This document shows, piece after piece, positions 6,165 to 11,440 of a stretch of DNA of 11,440 bases. The notes under the pieces were generated by a model. That model did no database searches. It had not been told where the DNA came from and saw only the letters and a program-made list of their open reading frames with translations. The stretch spans positions 1 to 11,440 of the forward strand of contig CAMDHB010000075.1 in the NCBI GenBank assembly GCA_945897655.1, written 5' to 3'. A program made the position numbers and the translations under genes. The DNA is from Pseudorhodobacter antarcticus (GTDB lineage: Bacteria; Pseudomonadota; Alphaproteobacteria; Rhodobacterales; Rhodobacteraceae). Position 1 is the stretch's first letter. Every line of letters begins with the position of its first letter.

Positions 6165-6938
6165 GTCTGGCTTTAACTGGGTCAGAAGGGCGCTGTGCAG
6201 ACCGGGTGCGGCGGCAAGAACGCCGTTGCTGCGCGGAATTTGGGCGTTGAAGTGAAGGGGGGCGCCTTGCCGGTTGGTGATGGCGCCCCCTGCCCTTTCG
6301 ACGATCAGGGCACCGGCGGCAATGTCCCATTCCCAAGCCTGACGCAGCGACAACATACCATCAAACGACCCGTCGGCCACAAGGCAAAGCCGGTAGGCAA
6401 CCGAAGCGCGGAAGTGGCGGGTGACCGCAGGGACCGGGCCATGCCAGTGATCGGGAGACATATTTGCCTTTGGGGTCAGCAAGGTAGCACCCTGTATCCC
6501 AGCACGGTTGGAACAGCGGATGGCGATGCCGTTACAGGTGGCAGGGCCATCCTGATGGGCGGCGTAAAGCTGATCCTTGGCGGGAAGGTAGACCACGGCG
6601 GCCGTCACGATGCCATTTCGCGCAATGGCAAGGGAGTGCGAAAAGCTGCTATCACCTGCGATGAAGGCCGAAGTGCCGTCAATCGGGTCGATCAGGAACA
6701 GATGTTCACAATCTAGACGTTCCTCGGTATCCGGTGTCTCTTCGGACAGCCAGCCATAGCTGGGGCGGGCGGTGCGCAGGGTGGTCAGCAGCATGTCGTT
6801 GACGGCGATATCGGCTTCGGTCACCGGGCCTTCGCCGGGTTTTTCCCATACTTTCGGATCGTTCCGGAAATGGCGCAGGGCGATGTCGCCTGCCGCACGG
6901 GCGGCGGTGACAAGCAGGGTCAGGTCATGCGCCGGCAA
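6162..6938 (-). CDS. Inositol monophosphatase-family phosphatase, probable 3'(2'),5'-bisphosphate nucleotidase (CysQ type)
   Basis: The 258-residue length is typical of the family. The metal- and substrate-binding motifs are intact: P-V-T-E-A-D at 38-43, W-L-S-E-E-T around 63-68, D-P-I-D-G-T at 84-89 (motif A) and W-E-W-D-I-A at 202-207 followed by A-G-G (motif B). Such Mg-dependent, lithium-sensitive enzymes remove phosphate from adenosine 3',5'-bisphosphate or from inositol phosphates. In Rhodobacteraceae the gene beside pmbA is usually called cysQ, where it would recycle pAp made during sulfate assimilation. Sequence alone does not separate CysQ from SuhB-like activity. It is cytoplasmic or loosely membrane-associated. 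Its ATG overlaps the end of pmbA by 14 bp, which suggests translational coupling and no promoter of its own. Confidence 0.9.
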   Translation of the reverse strand: MPAHDLTLLVTAARAAGDIALRHFRNDPKVWEKPGEGPVTEADIAVNDMLLTTLRTARPSYGWLSEETPDTEERLDCEHLFLIDPIDGTSAFIAGDSSFSHSLAIARNGIVTAAVVYLPAKDQLYAAHQDGPATCNGIAIRCSNRAGIQGATLLTPKANMSPDHWHGPVPAVTRHFRASVAYRLCLVADGSFDGMLSLRQAWEWDIAAGALIVERAGGAITNRQGAPLHFNAQIPRSNGVLAAAPGLHSALLTQLKPD

Positions 6939-8271
6939 GGGTCAGACCCTCGACCAGCAGGCTGGGCACGCGGGTGGAGTGGTGGGCCTTGGCGTCATTG
7001 GCGGCGGTCATCCGGAGCAGCATGTCGCGCAGGTTGCCCGCGATGGTGCATTCGTTGACGGGGTATTTGAGTTCGCCGTTTTCCACCCAGAAGCCCGCCG
7101 CACCGCGCGAATAATCGCCGGTGGTCGGGTTGATCGTGGCACCGATCATCGAGGTGACCAGAAGGCCGGTGCCCATGTCGCGCAACAGATCGGCGCGGGT
7201 GGCGGTGCCGGGAGTCAGGTCGATGTTCGAAGTGGAGGGCGAGGGCGGGGCGGAGGTGCCGCGAGAGGCGTTGGCGGTGGATTGCATGCCAAGCTTGCGT
7301 GCGGTGGCCAGATCCAGCGTCCAGCCGGTCAGAACGCCATCCTGAACGATCATTCGGCGGGCGGTTGGTAGCCCCTCGCCATCGAACGGGCGCGAACCGG
7401 GGATGCGGGGGCGGTGGGGGTCTTCGATCACGGACATGCCCGTGGGCAGGATCTGGCGGCCAAGACCATCCATCAGCCACGAGGCACCCCGGGCGATGGA
7501 CGCGCCGTTGATGGCGGACAGCAGATGGCCGATGAGGGAGGAGGCGACGCGTTCGTCGAAAAGCACGGGGTAAGCGCCGGTCGGCGGCTTGACCGAGCCT
7601 GCGCGTTCCAGCGTGCGCTGGGCGGCAAGGGCGCCGATTTCCTGGGCCGAAGGCATGTCGGCGGCATAAATCCGCCCCTCGCCCGCCCAATCGCGTTCCA
7701 TATTCGTGCCAGTACCGGTGAAGGCCACGGCGGAGACGGAGCGGGAACTGCGGCTATAGCCGCCCGCAAAGCCGCCGGAGGTGGCCAGATGCATGTCGCG
7801 GTGGGACCAGCCGGCCGACGCTTCGACCTGGGTGATGCCGGGGGTTTCAAGAGCAGCAGCCTCAACCGCGCGGGCGTTGGCCTCAAGCTCGGACGGGTCG
7901 GGTTCGGCGGAGGGATCGCAGAGGTCAAAGGCGGCGATGTCCCAGGTGCGGGCCAGTTGTCCATCGTCGGCAAGGCCGACGGTCGGGTCTTCGGGCGCTT
8001 CGCGGGCCATGGCGACGGCGCGTTCGGCAAGACGCGCGAGCGTGGCGGGCGAGATGTCGGAGGCGGAGACGCAGGCCTGACGGGTGCCGATCAGGACGCG
8101 TAGACCCACCTCGACCCCTTCGGAGCGTTCGGCCTGTTCCAGCTTGCCTTGCCGTATGTCGATGCTTTGCAAATCGCCCGAGACGGCAAGGGCATCGGCG
8201 GCATCGGCCCCGGCTTTGCGGGCCTGCTCCAGCAGGGCGTGGGTCAGACTGGACAGATCATGCGGCATCAT
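6925..8271 (-). CDS. pmbA: TldD/PmbA family protein, PmbA (TldE) subunit
   Basis: The 448-residue protein matches the PmbA/TldE branch in length and content: an N-terminal region with the R-Q-G-K-L-E-Q stretch, a central part, and a C-terminal part with GSRPFDGEG, then TSNIDL, GDYSRGAAGFWVENGE and a P-V-N-E-C-T-I-A-G-N-L motif. The HExxxH zinc site that marks the catalytic partner TldD is absent, so this is the non-metal subunit. With TldD it forms a heterodimeric cytoplasmic peptidase known from E. coli for microcin B17 maturation and degradation of unfolded CcdA. No tldD is visible here. Two adjacent ATGs (8271, 8268) follow AGGGAG; spacing slightly favours the second. Its last 14 bp overlap the phosphatase gene. 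Confidence 0.92.
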   Translation of the reverse strand: MMPHDLSSLTHALLEQARKAGADAADALAVSGDLQSIDIRQGKLEQAERSEGVEVGLRVLIGTRQACVSASDISPATLARLAERAVAMAREAPEDPTVGLADDGQLARTWDIAAFDLCDPSAEPDPSELEANARAVEAAALETPGITQVEASAGWSHRDMHLATSGGFAGGYSRSSRSVSAVAFTGTGTNMERDWAGEGRIYAADMPSAQEIGALAAQRTLERAGSVKPPTGAYPVLFDERVASSLIGHLLSAINGASIARGASWLMDGLGRQILPTGMSVIEDPHRPRIPGSRPFDGEGLPTARRMIVQDGVLTGWTLDLATARKLGMQSTANASRGTSAPPSPSTSNIDLTPGTATRADLLRDMGTGLLVTSMIGATINPTTGDYSRGAAGFWVENGELKYPVNECTIAGNLRDMLLRMTAANDAKAHHSTRVPSLLVEGLTLAGA

Positions 8272-8288
8272 AGGCTCCCTTTCGCAAC

Positions 8289-8317
8289 GATATGGGCGAT
8301 TGCGGGCGTGCAGACAA
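8289..8317 (-). promoter_or_regulatory. Candidate sigma-70-like promoter for pmbA-cysQ
   Basis: Read on the complement, TTGTCT (8317-8312) and CATATC (8294-8289) are separated by 17 bp and lie just upstream of the AGGGAG ribosome-binding site of pmbA. The -35 matches four of six consensus bases and the -10 only three, so this is a weak prediction. Confidence 0.3.
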
Positions 8318-8321
8318 GTGG

Positions 8322-8343
8322 GCGCGGCGGGAATGGCCGGCGC
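8322..8343 (-). terminator. GC-rich hairpin after the DUF2125 gene
   Basis: On the plus strand GCGCGGC (8322-8328) pairs with GCCG-G-CGC (8336-8343) with one bulged G around a seven-base loop. It lies in the 86-bp gap after the DUF2125 stop. No T-run follows, so read-through into pmbA remains possible. Confidence 0.25.
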
Positions 8344-8357
8344 GTTGGGTGGTTGGC

Positions 8358-10172
8358 CTATTGCAGACGTGCGCCGTTGGCGAAGAAGCCTTTGTCGCGA
8401 AACTCCAGCACCGAGGTCATTTCGTCCTTGTCGGGGTTGGAATTGGCGATGACTGCGATCAGCATCCGGGCTTGCATCGCCTCATCCGAGGACAGGATGC
8501 CCATGTTGACCAAGGTGTCGATCAGGCCGTTCAGACCCAATGCCGTGATATCCAGCTTGCCCGTGGGCAGGGGAATGCCGGGAAAGGTGGTGGTATCGCT
8601 GTTGTCGAAGGTGAAGGCGCCCGTAGCCGCCAGTTCGGCCCCGGCGATGCGCAGCAGGAGTTGCGGCAGGTCGAGCGCATTCAGCAGGCCGGGCGGCGTG
8701 TCACCGGTGACGGCGTCATCGGTGATGTCCTGGGTGAGGGTGGCGCTGCCTTTGGCATCAAGGATCAGCGTGGCGGGGTCGCGGGGCAGAAGGCGTGCCG
8801 GGTCAAAGAGCGCCCAAACGCCATCGGCAAGGTCAAGATCGATGATCTTGAGCAACAGGCCAAAGGGTTCGGGCGTGTCGGATTTCATCAGGGGCATGAC
8901 GAAGGACAGGGCCAGTTCGGTCAGATCGACGCGGCCTTCGGGCATTGAGAGGTCGGGGGCGGCGAAGCTGAAGGACAGCGCCTTGGCGTTCAGATCATAG
9001 CCCAGTTGCGTGTCGTTCATCGCAAGGCGCGTGTCGGCCCCGCCGATCTGGGCGGTGAGGCTGGTTTTGGGCCCAGTCGGGTTCGGGGCGGTTTGGCCCG
9101 AGGCGAAATCCACCATGGCGGGGCCAAGATCGGCACTGGCGGACAGGGTCACACCGCGTTTCAGGGCCGCGTTAAAATCGTCGGAATCGGCCCAGTTCGG
9201 GCCTGCAATTTCGGCGCTGCTGGCGGTGCTGGCCAGGGTGGCGGACAGGGAAAAGGGCTGGCCTGAACTGGGGTCGGTCGCAGCGACGTTCAGGGACATG
9301 GCCTTGGCCATGGCCTGATAGCGGAAGATTTGATCGGTGAAGCGGGCGGCAAAGTCGCCGCCACCCAAGGTGCCGTTGATTTTCAAGGGGTTACCCTGAT
9401 CCGTGGCGGTGACATCAAAGGACCCGATGCCGTAGCTGGCGTTCAGGTCCAATGTCATGCCCTGATTGAGGGCAAGCTGGAAATCGGGGCCACCATCGGG
9501 CGGGATGCCGGACAGGCCCAGCCCGCCAGCAAGATCGGTCAGCGACAGGGCAAAGGTGCCGTCCAGATCTGCGCCGCCTGATGAGGTGAGTTTGAGGTCA
9601 ACCGTCCTGGCCTTGTAGGCGTGGGTCATGTCGGTGCTGAGGTCGGCGGCCTGAAGCTGATAGGTGCCGCTGGCGCCGGTCAGATTGACCGCGATGTCAA
9701 CCGCGCCGCTGCCGCCTGTGGCATCGGCCACGGTGGTGGTCGCCGCAATGGTGGGGAAATCGGTCTGGTAGCTGAGGGCTGTGGCCGTGCCGCTGGCGGT
9801 GATGGCGTGTCCGGGGATCGTGAGGGTGACAGTAATCTCCTCGGTCTGCCCGGAACCGGGCGATAGGGGGGTGGTGACAAGGACGGGAAAGCTGTCGGGG
9901 AACAGGACGGCGACGGTGCCATCGCCATTGTCGCGAAACCGCACCTCGCCCAACAGGATGGAGGTGTTGCCCCCCTCGCCCGCAATGACGGTGTTGATGC
10001 CGGATACAATCAGGCTGTCACCAGTGGTTTGCGTGCTGGCGGCGGTGGTGGTGCGACCCTGCCCGCCGATTTGCCAACTGGCCCAAACTTCGGCCGGGGT
10101 GACATCGGCCAAGGCGGCGGGGGCGGTCAATGCGAGGGCTATCGCAAGGGCGGTGGTCAGGTCTTTGGACAT
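8358..10172 (-). CDS. DUF2125 domain-containing exported protein
   Basis: This 604-residue protein starts with a Sec signal peptide (MSKDLTTALAIALALTAPAALA, predicted cut before D-V-T-P-A-E-V-W), so it acts in the periplasm or at the envelope. The C-terminal third carries features I recognise from the rhodobacterial DUF2125 family: P-L-M-K-S-D-x-P-x-P-F, then W-A-L-F-D-P, L-P-R-D-P-A-T-L-I-L-D, and the very end D-K-G-F-F-A-N-G-A-R-L-Q. The interior is rich in short alternating beta-type segments with many Asp, Gly, Thr and Ser, consistent with an elongated beta-structure, and has no cysteine. The function is unknown. The start at 10172 has AGGGG eight bases upstream, within a hairpin. It is 72 bp from the upstream ALDH gene and 86 bp from pmbA on the same strand. 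Confidence 0.9.
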   Translation of the reverse strand: MSKDLTTALAIALALTAPAALADVTPAEVWASWQIGGQGRTTTAASTQTTGDSLIVSGINTVIAGEGGNTSILLGEVRFRDNGDGTVAVLFPDSFPVLVTTPLSPGSGQTEEITVTLTIPGHAITASGTATALSYQTDFPTIAATTTVADATGGSGAVDIAVNLTGASGTYQLQAADLSTDMTHAYKARTVDLKLTSSGGADLDGTFALSLTDLAGGLGLSGIPPDGGPDFQLALNQGMTLDLNASYGIGSFDVTATDQGNPLKINGTLGGGDFAARFTDQIFRYQAMAKAMSLNVAATDPSSGQPFSLSATLASTASSAEIAGPNWADSDDFNAALKRGVTLSASADLGPAMVDFASGQTAPNPTGPKTSLTAQIGGADTRLAMNDTQLGYDLNAKALSFSFAAPDLSMPEGRVDLTELALSFVMPLMKSDTPEPFGLLLKIIDLDLADGVWALFDPARLLPRDPATLILDAKGSATLTQDITDDAVTGDTPPGLLNALDLPQLLLRIAGAELAATGAFTFDNSDTTTFPGIPLPTGKLDITALGLNGLIDTLVNMGILSSDEAMQARMLIAVIANSNPDKDEMTSVLEFRDKGFFANGARLQ

Positions 10173-10175
10173 GGT

Positions 10176-10205
10176 GCAGCCCCTGTGGCGGTTGGCAGGG
10201 GCAGC
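10176..10205 (-). promoter_or_regulatory. Hairpin covering the ribosome-binding site of the DUF2125 gene
   Basis: On the mRNA strand GCTGCCCCTG (10205-10196) pairs with CAGGGGCTGC (10185-10176) at nine of ten positions around a 10-base loop. The 3' arm contains the only AGGGG Shine-Dalgarno candidate of the gene, and the stem ends three bases before the ATG. If formed, it would limit translation initiation. Confidence 0.45.
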
Positions 10206-10236
10206 ATCCCTTGGCCGGGCGTGCCGGTCAAGGGAT
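10206..10236 (-). terminator. Long hairpin after the ALDH gene, terminator-like without a T-run
   Basis: The plus strand reads ATCCCTTGGCCGG (10206-10218), a five-base loop, then CCGGTCAAGGGAT (10224-10236): a 13-position stem with one internal mismatch, a G-U pair in one direction and A-C in the other. It starts nine bases past the ALDH stop and abuts the next hairpin exactly. It may terminate or attenuate transcription, or protect the 3' end of the ALDH mRNA. Confidence 0.5.
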
Positions 10237-10244
10237 TTGGCGGG

Positions 10245-11440
10245 TCATTCGCCGTAAGGGACCCAGACGGTCTTGACCTCGGTTGCCGCACGCAGGAAGG
10301 GGCGGCCTTCGCCGTCGGCACCCATCCAGTCGCGGGCGCGGGCGTGGTTGACCCAGGTGCGTTTGAGGTTGCTGGACGCTTCCTTTTCGATCAGCGCGGA
10401 GAGGGGGGAGGAGGAGAAGGACCAGACGGCATCGACATCCATGTGGCCGGCCAAGGGTTTGGCGAGGTCAGCATGGGAGCCTGTGACGATGTTGACGACA
10501 CCGGCAGGCAGGTCGGAGGTTTCCAGGACCTGATAGAAGTCGGTGGCCGACAGGGGGGCGGTTTCCGAGGGCACAAGCACGGTTGTGTTGCCCATCGCAA
10601 TGGCGGGGGCCATGACGGAGATGAGGCCCAAGAGGGGCGCCTCATCCGGGCAGAGGGCACCGATGACGCCGCAGGGTTCGTTCATGGCAATTGCCACGCC
10701 GCGAATGGGCACGGATTTGACCGCGCCGTCGAATTTGTCGGCCCAGGCGGCATAGGTGAACAGGCGCTGGATGGAGGCTTCCACCTCGGCCTCGCCCGGT
10801 TTGCCGGTCAGATCGCGCAGACGGTTCGCGAACTCGGGCGCGCGGGCGGACAGGTTTTCAGCGATGTAGAACAGGATTTGCGCGCGGGTGTGGGCGGTGG
10901 ATTTGGCCCAACCCTTGGCGGCATGGGCAGCCTCGACCGCGTTGCGGATGTCCTTGCGGTTGCCAAGGCCGATGTGGCCGAGGAGTTTGGCCCGGGGGGA
11001 GTAGATGGCCTGCGAATAGCCACCATCGGGGCGGGCCTGTTTGCCGCCGACGAACAGTTTGGCGGTGCGGTCAAGGGTTTCGACCACGGGCGCGGCGGGG
11101 GCCGGGGTGGGTTTGGCCTGCGGTAGCGGTTTGGTTTTGGTGGTGGGTTGGAGGTAGGCAAGCAGGCCTTCCCAGCCCCCTTCACGCCCAAAACCGCTTT
11201 CCCGGATGCCGCCGAAACCGGCGGCGGCGTCAAACAGGTTGGTGGCGTTGACCCAGACCACCCCGGCTTTGAGTTTGGGGGCGATGTCCAGCGCAAGGTT
11301 GACGTTCTCAGTCCAGACGGTGGCGGCAAGGCCATAGCGGGTGTTGTTGGCGAGGTCGACAGCTTCCGCAGGGGTGCGGAAGGTCATCGAGACGAGGACG
11401 GGGCCAAAGATTTCCTCTTGCATCAGGGGCGATGCGGCGG
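10245..11440 (-). CDS. ALDH16-type fused aldehyde dehydrogenase, C-terminal half (5' end outside window)
   Basis: The frame is open to the right edge (A-A-S-P-L before M-Q-E-E-I-F-G-P-V), so about 398 C-terminal residues are seen. The first 95 or so form the end of a normal ALDH module (EEIFGPV, NNTRYGLAATVWT, GVVWVN, GGIRESGFGREGG). A Pro/Ala/Lys-rich linker follows, then a second, shortened ALDH-like module with GVIGALCP, GNTTVLVPSETAPLS and GVVNIVTG, ending WVPYGE. In this module the lysine of the usual V-L-K-P-[AS]-E is valine, and the regions with the catalytic glutamate and cysteine are missing. That is the plan of ALDH16 enzymes, known from a structurally studied Loktanella protein in which the second module helps dimerisation. 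The active-site Cys should lie upstream of the window. It oxidises an unknown aldehyde with NAD(P)+ in the cytoplasm. Confidence 0.9.
   Translation of the reverse strand, partial: AASPLMQEEIFGPVLVSMTFRTPAEAVDLANNTRYGLAATVWTENVNLALDIAPKLKAGVVWVNATNLFDAAAGFGGIRESGFGREGGWEGLLAYLQPTTKTKPLPQAKPTPAPAAPVVETLDRTAKLFVGGKQARPDGGYSQAIYSPRAKLLGHIGLGNRKDIRNAVEAAHAAKGWAKSTAHTRAQILFYIAENLSARAPEFANRLRDLTGKPGEAEVEASIQRLFTYAAWADKFDGAVKSVPIRGVAIAMNEPCGVIGALCPDEAPLLGLISVMAPAIAMGNTTVLVPSETAPLSATDFYQVLETSDLPAGVVNIVTGSHADLAKPLAGHMDVDAVWSFSSSPLSALIEKEASSNLKRTWVNHARARDWMGADGEGRPFLRAATEVKTVWVPYGE

Noticed and set aside
3814..6336. An 840-codon open frame antisense to the helicase gene
   Set aside because: It mirrors a complete DEAD-box gene, has a Arg/Leu/Gly-rich composition typical of a GC-rich shadow frame, and shows no domain; its apparent repeats are the complement of the helicase tail repeats.
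10029..11126. A 365-codon plus-strand frame opposite the ALDH gene
   Set aside because: It is Gly-rich, has no motif, and overlaps both ALDH16 and the DUF2125 start, each of which is strongly supported.

Overview
The window is GC-rich DNA from an alphaproteobacterium, most likely a marine Rhodobacteraceae (Roseobacter-group) member. This rests on recognisable family-specific proteins (DUF4170, DUF2125 with the C-terminal FFANGxRLQ signature, a fused ALDH16-type aldehyde dehydrogenase) and on the proximity of pmbA, a cysQ-type phosphatase, DUF4170 and a probable Kdo-transferase start. Nothing in the window is an rRNA, tRNA, CRISPR array, transposase or integrase.

Layout. At the left edge two minus-strand genes run out of the window: a DUF4170 protein (83-325) and the first codons of what is probably the Kdo-transferase gene (1-71). 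A block of plus-strand genes follows: a serine hydrolase of the beta-lactamase fold (437-1507), a 334-bp gap holding a decayed N-terminal copy of the next gene, a type-1-secreted RTX protein with beta-helix-like repeats (1842-3623) closed by a clear hairpin terminator, and a DEAD-box RNA helicase with a long basic repeat tail (3826-6150). The helicase ends tail-to-tail, 11 bp from a minus-strand run: a CysQ/inositol-monophosphatase-family phosphatase (6162-6938) overlapping pmbA/tldE (6925-8271), then a secreted DUF2125 protein (8358-10172), then the C-terminal half of an ALDH16-type aldehyde dehydrogenase (10245 to the right edge).

How the parts relate. The pmbA-cysQ pair is probably one translationally coupled unit. 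The DUF4170 and waaA-like genes look like the continuation of that unit in related genomes, here split by about 5.8 kb of oppositely oriented DNA. That is inferred from remembered gene order and needs a synteny check. The RTX protein has no transporter genes beside it and would depend on a type 1 secretion system encoded elsewhere. DUF2125 and ALDH16 are separated by two abutting hairpins, one of which covers the DUF2125 ribosome-binding site.

I see no obviously new multi-gene system. The most interesting points are the degenerate duplicate of the RTX gene start, the unusual cysteines and flat strand composition of the RTX gene, the Shine-Dalgarno-masking hairpin, the structured leader of the helicase, and the apparent split of the pmbA-cysQ-DUF4170 neighbourhood.
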